Notes under the pieces: model-generated | What the model was told of the DNA's origin: nothing | What the model saw: the letters and a program-made list of their open reading frames with translations, nothing else | Database searches by the model: none | Part shown: piece by piece, positions 8,979 through 17,848 of the stretch | Layout of the letters: every line of letters begins with the position of its first letter | How positions within the stretch are numbered: position 1 is the stretch's first letter | Origin: Metapseudomonas sp043392685 | GTDB lineage: Bacteria; Pseudomonadota; Gammaproteobacteria; Pseudomonadales; Pseudomonadaceae | Length of the DNA stretch: 64,000 nucleotides | Reading direction: 5' to 3' (one strand) | NCBI GenBank assembly: GCA_043392685.1 | Contig: JBHZGM010000007.1 | Translations under genes and position numbers: made by a program

Positions 8979-9146
8979 ATGGAAGATAAAGGCAGATCCA
9001 GCCTGGACAAGCGGCATGAAACCCGCCTGTTTCTCTTTCTGATATTCCTGCTGTTTCCCCTGTTGTCGATCGCCATAGTGGGCGGCTACGGCTTCGTCGT
9101 CTGGATGCTGCAGCTGATCATGGGGCCGCCCGGTCCGCCGGCTTGA
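8979..9146 (+). CDS. napE: Periplasmic nitrate reductase accessory protein NapE
   Basis: 55 residues with one transmembrane helix (LFLFLIFLLFPLLSIAIVGGYGFVVWML) preceded by a basic arm KRHETR, as in NapE. NapE is a small membrane protein of unknown precise role that opens nap operons in many Pseudomonas and rhizobia. The napD start lies 17 bp after its stop. Confidence 0.82.
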   Translation: MEDKGRSSLDKRHETRLFLFLIFLLFPLLSIAIVGGYGFVVWMLQLIMGPPGPPA

Positions 9147-9163
9147 AGGGAGTTGATGCCTCC

Positions 9164-9424
9164 ATGCCCGCCCCCCTGCATATCGCCAGCCTGCTGGTTC
9201 ATTGTCGTCCCGAGCTGATGCCCGCGTTGCTGCCCAATCTCGAGCGGTTGCCGGGGGTGGAGGTTCACCGTCACTCCCCCGGGGGAAAGCTGGTGGTAGT
9301 ACTCGAGGTCGAGCATGAACAACAGATCCTCGATTGCATCGACCAGATCCAGCAATTGCCTGGCGTGCTCGGTGCCGCACTGGTCTATCACGAACTCCTC
9401 AGCGCAGAAGGAGACACCCCATGA
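9164..9424 (+). CDS. napD: NapA maturation chaperone NapD
   Basis: 86 residues. Start set at MPAPLHIASLLVHCRPE; a TTG seven codons earlier overlaps napE and is less likely. The protein matches NapD, the cytoplasmic chaperone that binds the Tat signal peptide of NapA: HIASLLVHCRPELMPALLPNL, LPGVEVHRHSPGGKLVVVLE and LPGVLGAALVYHE are family-typical. Its stop overlaps the napA start (ATGA). Confidence 0.85.
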   Translation: MPAPLHIASLLVHCRPELMPALLPNLERLPGVEVHRHSPGGKLVVVLEVEHEQQILDCIDQIQQLPGVLGAALVYHELLSAEGDTP

Positions 9425-11925
9425 GCATGACCCGCCGTGAATTCGCCAAGGCGCAGGCCGCGGCCATCGCCGTCGCTGCCGCCGGCCTGCCGATTGTCAC
9501 CACCGCCAGCAACCTGATCACCGATGCCGAGAGTACGAAGCTGGACTGGAACAAGGCGCCGTGCCGCTTCTGCGGCACCGGTTGCAGCGTCATGGTGGCG
9601 ACCCGGGATGGCCGGGTGGTGGCGACCCACGGCGACGTCAAGGCCGAAGTGAATCGGGGCCTCAACTGCGTGAAGGGCTATTTCCTGTCGAAGGTGATGT
9701 ACGGCAGCGACCGCCTGACCCAGCCGCTCCTGCGTATGAAGGATGGCGCCTACCACAAGCAGGGCGAGTTCCTGCCGGTGTCCTGGGAGCAGGCCTTCGA
9801 CATCATGGCCGAGAAGTACAAGGCGGCGATCCGGGAGCATGGCCCCGAGTCGGTCGGCATGTTCGGTTCCGGGCAATGGACGATCTGGGAAGGCTATGCC
9901 GCCAACAAGCTGATGAAGGCCGGCCTGCGTTCCAACAACATCGACCCCAACGCCCGTCACTGCATGGCTTCGGCGGTCATGGGCTTCATGCGCACCTTTG
10001 GCATGGATGAACCCATGGGCTGCTACGACGACATCGAGGCCACCGACGCTTTCGTGCTGTGGGGCTCGAACATGGCCGAGATGCACCCGATTCTCTGGAC
10101 CCGGGTCACCGATCGGCGCTTGAGCTATCCCCATGTCAAGGTCGCGGTACTGTCGACCTTCGAGCACCGCAGTTTCGAGCTGGCCGACATTCCCATGGTG
10201 TTCAGCCCGCAAACCGACCTGATCATCCTCAACTACATCGCCAACCACATCATCCAGAGCGGTGCGGTCAACCAGGAGTTCGTAAGCAGGCACACCCGCT
10301 TCGCCAAGGGCGCCGATGACATCGGCTACGGCCTGCGTGCCACTGACCCGCTGGAGCAGAAGGCGCAGAACGCGGCCAAGGCCAATACCTGGAGCGACAT
10401 TTCCTTCGAGCAGTTCGCCGAGTTCGTCAAACCCTACACCCTGGAGCGTGCAGCCAGGGAGTCGGGGGTGCCGGCTGAGCGGCTGCAGGCGCTGGCCGAG
10501 CTGTATGCCGATCCCAAGCGCAAGGTGGTGTCGTTCTGGACCATGGGTTTCAACCAGCACACCCGTGGTGTCTGGGCCAACAATCTGATCTACAACATCC
10601 ACCTGCTCACCGGAAAGATCAGCGAGCCCGGCAACAGTCCGTTCTCCCTTACCGGCCAGCCTTCGGCCTGTGGAACCGCGCGGGAAGTGGGCACCTTCTC
10701 CCACCGCCTGCCGGCCGACATGCTGGTGGCCAATCCCAAGCACCGCGCCGCTGCCGAGAAAATCTGGAAGCTGCCGGAAGGCACCATCCAGGAGAAACCC
10801 GGCTTTCACGCCGTCGAGCAGAGCCGCAAGCTCAAGGACGGCGTGCTCAAGGTGTACTGGACGCAGGTCAGCAACAACATGCAGGCCGGGCCCAACGTCA
10901 TGCAGGAGATTCTTCCCGGCTGGCGCAAGCCGGATGCATTCGTGATCGTTTCCGATGTCTATCCCACGGTTTCGGCCCAGGCCGCCGACCTGATCCTGCC
11001 CAGCGCCATGTGGGTGGAGAAGGAGGGGGCCTATGGCAACGCCGAGCGGCGTACGCAGTTCTGGCACCAGTTGGTCAAGGCGCCGGGGGATGCGAGGTCC
11101 GACCTGTGGCAACTGATGGAGTTTTCCAAGCGGCTGAATACCGACGAGGTATGGCCAGCGGAATTACTGGCCAAGGCCCCGGAGCTGAAGGGCAAGAGCC
11201 TGTTCGAGGTGCTGTTCAGGAATGGCCAGGTCGACCGTTTCCCCGTCAGCGACGTCGCCGAGGGCTACGCCAACGACGAGGCGAATGCCTTCGGCTTCTA
11301 TGTGCAGAAAGGCCTGTTCGAAGAGTACGCCGCATTTGGCCGCGGTCATGGCCACGACCTGGCGCCCTTCGATGCCTATCACGCGGAGCGTGGCCTGCGC
11401 TGGCCGGTGGTCGATGGCCGGGAAACCCGCTGGCGCTACCGCGAGGGCCACGACCCCTACGTGGAGAAGGGGAGTGGGGTGCAGTTCTACGGCTACCCCG
11501 ACAAGAAGGCGATCATCTTCGCGCTGCCCTATGAGCCGCCGGCCGAAGTGCCCGACAAGGAGTATCCGTTCTGGCTGAGCACCGGCCGCGTCCTCGAACA
11601 CTGGCACACCGGGAGCATGACCCAGCGTGTCGACGAGCTGTACAGGGCCGTGCCGGACGCCTTGGTGTACATGCACCCGGACGATGCCCGCGAACTGCAG
11701 GCACGCCGCGGCAGCGAGATCAGGCTGGTCAGCCGGCGCGGTGAAATCCGTGCCCGGGTGGAGACCCGCGGGCGCAACAAGCCGCCACGGGGCATGGTGT
11801 TCGTGCCGTTCTTCGACGCCAACAAGCTGATCAACAAGGTCACCCTGGATGCGACCGACCCGATCTCCAAGCAGACCGACTTCAAGAAGTGCGCCGTGCG
11901 CATCGAACTGGTCAGCCTGGCGTAA
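9421..11925 (+). CDS. napA: Periplasmic nitrate reductase catalytic subunit NapA
   Basis: 834 residues, the usual NapA length. The N-terminus is a twin-arginine signal (MSMTRREFAKAQAAAIAVAA). Cys48, Cys51, Cys55 and Cys83 (CRFCGTGC ... NCVKGY) bind the [4Fe-4S] cluster, and Cys181 in NARHCMASA is the expected molybdenum ligand. The protein binds Mo-bis-MGD and reduces nitrate to nitrite in the periplasm with electrons from NapB/NapC. It is translationally coupled to napD. Confidence 0.95.
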   Translation: MSMTRREFAKAQAAAIAVAAAGLPIVTTASNLITDAESTKLDWNKAPCRFCGTGCSVMVATRDGRVVATHGDVKAEVNRGLNCVKGYFLSKVMYGSDRLTQPLLRMKDGAYHKQGEFLPVSWEQAFDIMAEKYKAAIREHGPESVGMFGSGQWTIWEGYAANKLMKAGLRSNNIDPNARHCMASAVMGFMRTFGMDEPMGCYDDIEATDAFVLWGSNMAEMHPILWTRVTDRRLSYPHVKVAVLSTFEHRSFELADIPMVFSPQTDLIILNYIANHIIQSGAVNQEFVSRHTRFAKGADDIGYGLRATDPLEQKAQNAAKANTWSDISFEQFAEFVKPYTLERAARESGVPAERLQALAELYADPKRKVVSFWTMGFNQHTRGVWANNLIYNIHLLTGKISEPGNSPFSLTGQPSACGTAREVGTFSHRLPADMLVANPKHRAAAEKIWKLPEGTIQEKPGFHAVEQSRKLKDGVLKVYWTQVSNNMQAGPNVMQEILPGWRKPDAFVIVSDVYPTVSAQAADLILPSAMWVEKEGAYGNAERRTQFWHQLVKAPGDARSDLWQLMEFSKRLNTDEVWPAELLAKAPELKGKSLFEVLFRNGQVDRFPVSDVAEGYANDEANAFGFYVQKGLFEEYAAFGRGHGHDLAPFDAYHAERGLRWPVVDGRETRWRYREGHDPYVEKGSGVQFYGYPDKKAIIFALPYEPPAEVPDKEYPFWLSTGRVLEHWHTGSMTQRVDELYRAVPDALVYMHPDDARELQARRGSEIRLVSRRGEIRARVETRGRNKPPRGMVFVPFFDANKLINKVTLDATDPISKQTDFKKCAVRIELVSLA

Positions 11926-11936
11926 GGAGCACGATC

Positions 11937-12413
11937 ATGAAGACCCTGACTCTGCTGCTTGCCTTGCTGGTTGCCGGCGTACAGGCCGCCGACTATCCAC
12001 TGGATGCCCCGGCGCCGAACGGCCGTCGGCCCGGAGGCACCCTCGCCGAAACGCAACCGGCGCCGCCCCTGGCTGCCGAAGAGAACAAGGACATAAAACG
12101 CGAACGCATCTACCCGGACCAGCCGCCGACCATTCCCCATGCCATCAGCAGCTACCAGGTGGACATGAACAGCAACAAGTGCCTGTCCTGCCATAGCCGG
12201 GCCAACGCCCCGCGCTCCCAGGCGCCCATGATCAGCATCACCCATTACATGGACCGTGACGGCCAGGCACTGGCCGCGGTTTCCCCGCGCCGCTACTTCT
12301 GCAACCAGTGCCACGTGTCCCAGACGGATGTGAAACCGCTGGTGGAGAACCGGTTCCGCACCATCGACCAAGTGCTGCAGGACGAAGTGCAGCGCGCCGG
12401 GCAAACGCCGTGA
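11937..12413 (+). CDS. napB: Periplasmic nitrate reductase diheme cytochrome NapB
   Basis: 158 residues with a Sec signal (MKTLTLLLALLVAGVQA) and two heme c motifs, CLSCH and CNQCH, as expected for the small electron-transfer subunit. The start follows AAGGAGCACGATC. It passes electrons from NapC to NapA. Confidence 0.92.
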   Translation: MKTLTLLLALLVAGVQAADYPLDAPAPNGRRPGGTLAETQPAPPLAAEENKDIKRERIYPDQPPTIPHAISSYQVDMNSNKCLSCHSRANAPRSQAPMISITHYMDRDGQALAAVSPRRYFCNQCHVSQTDVKPLVENRFRTIDQVLQDEVQRAGQTP

Positions 12414-12420
12414 GGTGTGC

Positions 12421-13017
12421 ATGAAAGCCTTGTTGAATCTGCTTCGCCCATACTGGACAGTCCTGCGCCGGCCGAGCGTGCATTACAGCCTGGGTTTTCT
12501 CACCCTGGGCGGTTTCCTCGCGGGCATCGTCTTCTGGGGTGGCTTCAACACCGCCCTGGAGGCGACCAACACCGAGACGTTCTGCGTTTCCTGCCATGAA
12601 ATGCGCGATAACGTCTTCGTCGAACTGAAGGACACCATCCACTACAGCAATCGCTCCGGCGTACGCGCCACTTGCCCGGATTGCCATGTGCCGCATCAGT
12701 GGACCGACAAGATCGCCCGCAAGATGCAGGCCTCCAAGGAGGTCTGGGGGAAGATCTTCGGCACCATCAACAGCCGCGACAAATTCCTCGAAAAACGGCG
12801 GGAACTGGCCGAGCACGAATGGGCGCGGCTGAAGGCCAACGACTCGCTGGAGTGCCGCAACTGCCATAACTTCCAGTTCATGGACTTCACCCGGCAGAGC
12901 GTCAGGGCCCGGCAGATGCACTCGACGGCACTGGCCGGCGGCACGGCCACCTGCATCGACTGCCACAAGGGAATCGCCCATCGGCTGCCGGACATGAGCG
13001 GGGTCAAGGGCTGGTAG
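12421..13017 (+). CDS. napC: Membrane-anchored tetraheme cytochrome NapC (NapC/NirT family)
   Basis: 198 residues with one N-terminal helix (HYSLGFLTLGGFLAGIVFWGGF) and four CxxCH motifs: CVSCH, CPDCH, CRNCH and CIDCH. It oxidises quinol and reduces NapB. ATG at 12421 was preferred to GTG at 12415 because of spacing. The operon order is napEDABC with no napF, G or H. Confidence 0.92.
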   Translation: MKALLNLLRPYWTVLRRPSVHYSLGFLTLGGFLAGIVFWGGFNTALEATNTETFCVSCHEMRDNVFVELKDTIHYSNRSGVRATCPDCHVPHQWTDKIARKMQASKEVWGKIFGTINSRDKFLEKRRELAEHEWARLKANDSLECRNCHNFQFMDFTRQSVRARQMHSTALAGGTATCIDCHKGIAHRLPDMSGVKGW

Positions 13018-13167
13018 GACCCCGTCCCCAGCCCGAGCGCAGAGGCGATCACAGGCATCCATCCGCTCCGTTAGAATGCCCGCCCCACCCGGATGCCTGT
13101 TCAACGAGATGCCCATGCCTTCGATCCGCGACTCCGTTCTCCGTCATCGCTGCGATGAGGCCCGGCC

Positions 13168-13671
13168 ATGAGCGACGCCACGCTTGAACTGGTGGAAACC
13201 GGCCCGGAGCACGTCGAGCTGATCCGCAACCTCTACCAGTTCTATGCCTACGAGTCGTCGGACTGGGAGCAGGAAGACGTGGAGGTGGACGGCCGTTTCT
13301 ACATCCACGACGAGCACCTGGCGCGTTACTGGCAGGAGCCGCAGTGGAGCGCCCAACTGATCCTGGTGGACGGTTTCATTGCCGGGTTCCTACTGATCGA
13401 ACGCAGCGAGCTGCCGGGGATCGATGCCCTGGAGCTGGCCGACCTGTTCGTCTTGAAGAAGTACCGCCGGCTGGGCATCGGCAGCGCCCTGGCCACCCAG
13501 GTGCTGACGAGCGGGGAGGGCGACTGGCTGGTGCGTTTCTATCGCCAGGACGAGGTGGCGGCCGCCTTCTGGCGGACGGTGCTGGACCAGTTGCCGCGTC
13601 CGGTGCAGGCCATCGAAGTGGATGATGACCCGCAACTGCAGAACTTCCTGGTGACCCGCGCTCGCCACTGA
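13168..13671 (+). CDS. GNAT-family N-acetyltransferase
   Basis: 167 residues. The acetyl-CoA-binding segment ADLFVLKKYRRLGIGSALATQVL has the GNAT motif A pattern (R-R-x-G-I-G), and LILVDGFIAGFLLIE matches the preceding strand. The C-terminal part ends with the usual W-R-x4-L region. The substrate is unknown. The start at 13168 follows AGGCCCGGCC, a weak ribosome binding site. Confidence 0.75.
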   Translation: MSDATLELVETGPEHVELIRNLYQFYAYESSDWEQEDVEVDGRFYIHDEHLARYWQEPQWSAQLILVDGFIAGFLLIERSELPGIDALELADLFVLKKYRRLGIGSALATQVLTSGEGDWLVRFYRQDEVAAAFWRTVLDQLPRPVQAIEVDDDPQLQNFLVTRARH

Positions 13672-13828
13672 GCGGGCCGTACAAGTTGTGCACCAGGATC
13701 ATTCGACTGTCATTTTCGATCATTGAGCCGGGGTAGACCGGCTCGTATCGTCCTTCCTCACCAGGCTGTCGCCGCGCGCTGCGTGGCGGGCATGCCCTCA
13801 CAAGAAGAATAATCGGGAGGAATACCGC

Positions 13829-14257
13829 ATGTCCGGACTCAACCTTCATCCCCTGGCCGCCGCCTCGCTGGAGCGCTGGCACGAAATGGTCGCGCGGCAA
13901 GACCTCAGCGACCTGCCCGAACTCCTGGCGGCGAACGTGGTGTTCCGCTCGCCCATGGCCCACACGCCCTATCCGGGGGTGACGGTGGTTTCCACCATCC
14001 TCAATACCGTGCTCAAGGTTCTCGTCGACTTCACCTACCACCGCCAGCTGGCCACGGCCGATGGCTGCAGCGTGGTGCTGGAGTTCAGCGCCAGTGTCGA
14101 TGGGCGCGAGCTGAAGGGCATCGACATGATTCGCTTCGACGAGCAGGGCAAGATCGTCGACTTCGAGGTGATGGTCCGGCCCATGAGTGGCCTGCAGGCA
14201 CTGGGTGAGGAAATGGGCCGGCGCGTAGGGGCCTTCCTGGCTGCCGCCAAGGCCTGA
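13829..14257 (+). CDS. SnoaL/NTF2-like protein
   Basis: 142 residues with a clear ribosome binding site (GGGAGGAATACCGC) before the ATG. The sequence LERWHEMVARQDLSDLPELLAANVVFRSP and FSASVDGRELKGIDMIRFDEQGKIVDFEVMVRP is characteristic of SnoaL-like NTF2-fold proteins, which include isomerases and binding proteins. No specific role can be assigned. Confidence 0.75.
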   Translation: MSGLNLHPLAAASLERWHEMVARQDLSDLPELLAANVVFRSPMAHTPYPGVTVVSTILNTVLKVLVDFTYHRQLATADGCSVVLEFSASVDGRELKGIDMIRFDEQGKIVDFEVMVRPMSGLQALGEEMGRRVGAFLAAAKA

Positions 14258-14344
14258 GCCGGCACGGGTACGGGAGCGACAGCCGCGCCCCCGTACCGGT
14301 GTGGCAGCGAATGGGACCCGCCGCAAGGGCGAGTTGATACAGCG

Positions 14345-15088
14345 TCAGTAGGTGTAGACGAAGTCTCGCACGCCGCGGCCATCGAACTCGACCGCCAGCC
14401 ACTCGCGCAGCAGGATGGTGGTGCGTTCGGGCTCTTCCAGCGGCGGCAGGTGGCCGCAATTTTCGAGGATTTCCAGTCGCGAACCGGTGATGCGTTCATG
14501 CATCAGCCAGGCTTCGGACACTGGCGTGAGCTGGTCGTCGGCACCCACCACGATCAGGGTGGGCACCTGGATATCGCCCAGTACGGGCAGGGAGTCGGCG
14601 CGCTTGATGATCGCCTGCTGCTGGCGCACGAAACCGTCCTTGCCCACGGCCGCGGCCATTTGCTGCACGGTGGCCGATACCTGGGAGTCCAGCCAGCGGG
14701 GATGGATCAGGCGCGGCATCAGTTGCGGGCTGACGCCGACGAAGCGGCCGCGCTCGGCAAGCTCCAGCAGCCCCTGGCGGGTCGCGGCGCGCTCCGGCGA
14801 GTCGAGGCTGGCCATGGTGTCGAACAGGGCAAGGCGCAGGACCCGCTCCGGGGCCTGGCGCATGATTTCGAAGGCGACATAGCCACCCATCGACAGCGCC
14901 GCCAGGGCGAACTGCCCGGGGACTTCGTCCAGCACGCGTCGCGCCATGGCGGCAATGCTGTCATTCCGGGTGAGGTCGGGGATCCGGATGTCCACCTCAT
15001 CGGCGAGGGCGGCGGCCTGGTACGCCCAGAGGCGCTCGTCGTTCAGCAGGCCCGGCAACAGGACCAGAGTCGTTGGGGTTTCTTCCAT
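14345..15088 (-). CDS. Alpha/beta hydrolase
   Basis: 247 residues from METPTT-like start MEETPTTLVLLPGLLNDERLW. The nucleophile Ser66 sits in ALSMGGY (first Gly of GxSxG replaced by Ala), with Asp in VVGADDQLTP and His in NCGHLPPLEEP completing the triad. The LLPGLLNDERLW opening is frequent in Pseudomonas esterase-like hydrolases. The substrate is unknown. It is divergent from the bufferin operon. Confidence 0.78.
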   Translation of the reverse strand: MEETPTTLVLLPGLLNDERLWAYQAAALADEVDIRIPDLTRNDSIAAMARRVLDEVPGQFALAALSMGGYVAFEIMRQAPERVLRLALFDTMASLDSPERAATRQGLLELAERGRFVGVSPQLMPRLIHPRWLDSQVSATVQQMAAAVGKDGFVRQQQAIIKRADSLPVLGDIQVPTLIVVGADDQLTPVSEAWLMHERITGSRLEILENCGHLPPLEEPERTTILLREWLAVEFDGRGVRDFVYTY

Positions 15089-15486
15089 AAGGCAAGGCAC
15101 TCGTACAGATGGCGAGTCGCTGCACGGGCGGCACGGGGGCCGTTCGAACAGGCGACAGGGATCAGGGGTTACGCGGATGGAAGCCATCAGCGCACCCTGG
15201 ATACGGAGCGTTTCACATAAGTGAACAGCGAATTTTAGCCGCATTCCACCGCAGAGGTCGCACAAAGGATTCCTCGAAGGTTCCGAGCCGGCACCGGGCA
15301 AGGGCGGCGAGGGCGCTGTATCCCTTTGTATCCGGGCCCTCGCCCTGTTGGCTCGCTTACAAATGCTTCCGGTTGCGGATACGCCGCGGATACATGGCTG
15401 AGGCGAAATGGCCACACCCGAACGAGGCAGGCCCAATCGCCTCGCCCGGGGTTCCCAAGCCCGCTACCCATGCCCGGAGAAGCACC
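15089..15486. other. Divergent upstream region of the bufferin operon
   Basis: 398 bases between the hydrolase and the RiPP precursor. It contains the direct repeat TGTATCC at about 15317 and 15328 and CGGATACGCCGCGGATAC near 15374-15391, but no recognised operator or RNA. Bufferin operons elsewhere are often under ECF sigma control; that cannot be confirmed here. Confidence 0.35.
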
Positions 15487-16014
15487 ATGACTCGTACCCA
15501 GATCTCGAACAAGACCCGCATCGGCCTGATCGCTGCCACCCTGGCCGGCGGCATGAACCTCGCCAGTTCCGCTGCCTTCGCCGTGGAGGCGCTGCCCCAG
15601 GGTTACCAGCTGGCCGCCGCCGACAAATCTGCCGAAGGCAAATGCGGTGAAGGCAAATGTGGCGCCGCCGAAGCCAGCGGGAAATCGGCCGAAGGCAAGT
15701 GTGGCGAGGGCAAGTGCGGTGCCGCCGAAGCCGGCAACGACAGTGCCAAGGCCGCGGAAGGCAAATGCGGTGAAGGCAAGTGCGGCGACGCCTCCTTCGC
15801 CCGTACCGACACCGACGGCGACGGCCTGGTTTCCCGCAAGGAGCTGCTGACCGTGGCCCCGAACGGTGGCGCGGAATTCGAAGCCATGGACACCAACAAG
15901 GACGGCTTCCTGTCCGAAGGCGAGGTCTACAGGTTCCGCAGCAACCAGTACATCTCCAACGGCAAGAAAGTCCCCACCGAGCTGTTCGTGAACATGAGCA
16001 AGGCCAAGAACTGA
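15487..16014 (+). CDS. hvfA: HvfA/bufferin-type RiPP precursor with EGKCG repeats and two EF-hands
   Basis: 175 residues. A signal peptide (about 1-32, ending SSAAFA) is followed by three EGKCGEGKCG doublets, giving six EGKCG motifs with Cys53, 58, 72, 77, 94 and 99; these are the only cysteines in the protein. In HvfA/bufferin systems such cysteines are converted by a DUF692 multinuclear iron enzyme into copper-binding groups (oxazolone/thioamide or related). The C-terminal third has two canonical EF-hand loops, DTDGDGLVSRKE (108-119) and DTNKDGFLSEGE (135-146). The modifying genes follow directly. A role in periplasmic copper sequestration is inferred; Ca binding by the EF-hands is predicted from the loops. 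Confidence 0.85.
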   Translation: MTRTQISNKTRIGLIAATLAGGMNLASSAAFAVEALPQGYQLAAADKSAEGKCGEGKCGAAEASGKSAEGKCGEGKCGAAEAGNDSAKAAEGKCGEGKCGDASFARTDTDGDGLVSRKELLTVAPNGGAEFEAMDTNKDGFLSEGEVYRFRSNQYISNGKKVPTELFVNMSKAKN

Positions 16015-16080
16015 GCCGCCGCGTCCTGCCCTCCCTGCGCCGCTGGCGGGGGGAGGGGCCACCGCCTGGAGAATGCCCCC

Positions 16081-16929
16081 ATGAGCACTGCTTCCTTCCC
16101 CTCTGGCGCCGGTCTCGGCCTGCGTCGCGCGCTGTTGCCCGATCTGCTGGAGATGGACGCTGGCGCCGTGGACTTCCTGGAGTGCACGCCGGACAACTGG
16201 ATCAACGTCGGCGGTCGCCAGGGTGACGGCCTGGCCCGTCTCGCCGAACGCTTCCCGCTGGCCTGCCACGGCCTGTCGCTGTCCCTTGGCGGACCGGCCC
16301 CCCTGGATCGCGAGTATCTCCAGCGCATCCGCGGGTTCCTCGATAGTCATGAGGTGGCCTTCTTCAGCGAGCACCTGAGCTACTGCTCGGACGACGGCCA
16401 GCTCTACGACCTTTTGCCATTGCCCTTCACCGATGAGTCGGTGCGCCATGTCGCCTCGCGCATCCGTCAGGCCCAGGATGCACTGGGGCGGCGCATCGCC
16501 GTGGAGAACATTTCCTACTACGCCGCGCCCTATCAGGCGCTGCAGGAGATCGACTTTCTCCGCGCGGTACTGGAGGAGGCCGACTGCGACCTGCTGCTGG
16601 ACGTCAACAACCTCTATGTCAACGCGATCAACCACGGTTACGACGCCGCCGCCTACCTGGCCGCGCTGCCAGCGGAGCGAGTGGTGTACCTGCATGTGGC
16701 CGGCCACTACGACGAAGCGCCGGACCTGAAGATCGATACCCACGGCGCCACCGTGAAGGGTGCTGTCTGGACCTTGCTGGAACAGGCCTACCAGCGCTTC
16801 GGCGTGCTGCCGACCCTGCTGGAACGTGACTTCAATATCCCGCCCCTGGCCGAACTGCTGGGTGAGGTGGAACAGATCCGCATGCGCCAGCAGGCCGCCA
16901 TCGCCTGGCCGGAGGTGCGCCGTGCATGA
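16081..16929 (+). CDS. hvfB: DUF692 multinuclear non-heme iron enzyme (HvfB/BufB)
   Basis: 282 residues of the DUF692 (MNIO) family, a TIM-barrel iron oxygenase that modifies cysteines of the partner precursor. Metal-site motifs are visible in order: FFSEHLSYC, VENISYYAAP, LLLDVNNLYVNA, VVYLHVAGHYDE, IDTHGA and LLERDFNIPPL. It lies 66 bp after the EGKCG precursor and overlaps the partner gene, which supports its assignment as the modifying enzyme of that precursor. Confidence 0.88.
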   Translation: MSTASFPSGAGLGLRRALLPDLLEMDAGAVDFLECTPDNWINVGGRQGDGLARLAERFPLACHGLSLSLGGPAPLDREYLQRIRGFLDSHEVAFFSEHLSYCSDDGQLYDLLPLPFTDESVRHVASRIRQAQDALGRRIAVENISYYAAPYQALQEIDFLRAVLEEADCDLLLDVNNLYVNAINHGYDAAAYLAALPAERVVYLHVAGHYDEAPDLKIDTHGATVKGAVWTLLEQAYQRFGVLPTLLERDFNIPPLAELLGEVEQIRMRQQAAIAWPEVRRA

Positions 16930-17668
16930 GGTCCTGCATGACCAGTTGATGAGCCTGGCCCGCTACGTGCGCGACCCGCAGCACAACGCGCCGCCGCCGG
17001 GCATCGAGGCGCACCGTCTGGCGGTTTACCGGCAGTTGTTCTTCGGCAATGTGGAGTCGCTGCTGTCGGGCGGCTTTCCGGTGCTTCGCACCAGCCTGGG
17101 CCCCGAGAAGTGGCAGGCGCTGATCAACACTTTCTACGCGCAGTACCGTTGCAAGACGCCCTTGTTCAGCGAAATTTGTGGAGAGTTCGTCGACTTTCTG
17201 GCCGAAGGGGGAGGGGACCTCCTCGATCTGCCGCCCTGGGTGGTGGAACTGGCCCATTACGAGTGGGTGGAGGCCGCACTGTTGCTGAGCGACAGGTGCG
17301 AGCCTGCCCATGACCCCGAGGGCGACCTGCTGGAAGGGGAGCCTGTGTTGTCGAGCCTGGCCTGGCCCCTGGCTTACCAGTGGCCGGTCACCGAGATCGG
17401 CCCTGACTACCTGCCCCAGCAAGCGCCGGAGCAACCGACCCTGGTACTGGCGCGCCGTGGCACCGACCAGAAGGTGCATTTCTGGCGCCTCGCGCCCCTG
17501 GCCCATGCACTGCTGGAGTCACTACAGGAGAGGCGTTGCCCGGGCCGAAGACACCTGGAAACCCTCGCCCAGGCCATTGGCGCGGAGCCCGAAACCGTCC
17601 TGCCGCAGGGCCTGGCCCTGCTGGAAAACCTGCGTGCCCAAGGCGTGGTGCTCGGCACCCGCGCCTGA
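16922..17668 (+). CDS. hvfC: DUF2063 partner protein of the MNIO enzyme (HvfC/BufC)
   Basis: 248 residues beginning at a GTG that overlaps the end of the DUF692 gene by 8 bp. The N-terminal half matches DUF2063: ARYVRDPQHNAPPPGIEAHRLAVYRQLFFGNVESLLSGGFPVLR and FSEICGEFVDFLAEG, PPWVVELAHYEWVE. In known systems this partner recruits the precursor to the iron enzyme. The gene order precursor-enzyme-partner is that of hvfABC/bufABC. Confidence 0.85.
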   Translation: MHEVLHDQLMSLARYVRDPQHNAPPPGIEAHRLAVYRQLFFGNVESLLSGGFPVLRTSLGPEKWQALINTFYAQYRCKTPLFSEICGEFVDFLAEGGGDLLDLPPWVVELAHYEWVEAALLLSDRCEPAHDPEGDLLEGEPVLSSLAWPLAYQWPVTEIGPDYLPQQAPEQPTLVLARRGTDQKVHFWRLAPLAHALLESLQERRCPGRRHLETLAQAIGAEPETVLPQGLALLENLRAQGVVLGTRA

Positions 17669-17776
17669 GATGCGAGCTGTTGCCGGTGTCTGCCTCTTTA
17701 GCTCGGTGTGGACTGCGCACCGATTTCAGGCCCACCCCGCCGCAGGTCTGCATTCGTGCTTCGACGGTCGTGGGAG

Positions 17777-17804
17777 TTGTCTTGTATGCGGAAATCCATA
17801 TATT
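17777..17804 (+). promoter_or_regulatory. Probable arsR promoter with flanking GGAAA/TTTCC arms
   Basis: TTGTCT (17777-17782), 16-bp spacer and TATATT (17799-17804). The dyad GGAAA-n14-TTTCC starting at about 17790 overlaps the -10, a plausible ArsR-family operator. Seen by eye only. Confidence 0.4.
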
Positions 17805-17848
17805 CACGTTTCCCCATGTCCTTTGCCCTATCCCACGTCGAGGCCTCC

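Noticed and set aside
9388..11112. 574-codon minus-strand frame opposite napA
   Set aside because: Shadow of napA; no ribosome binding site or domain.
15603..15899. Minus-strand repeats (HLPSPHLPS) opposite the RiPP precursor
   Set aside because: Mirror of the EGKCG repeats; no independent coding evidence.
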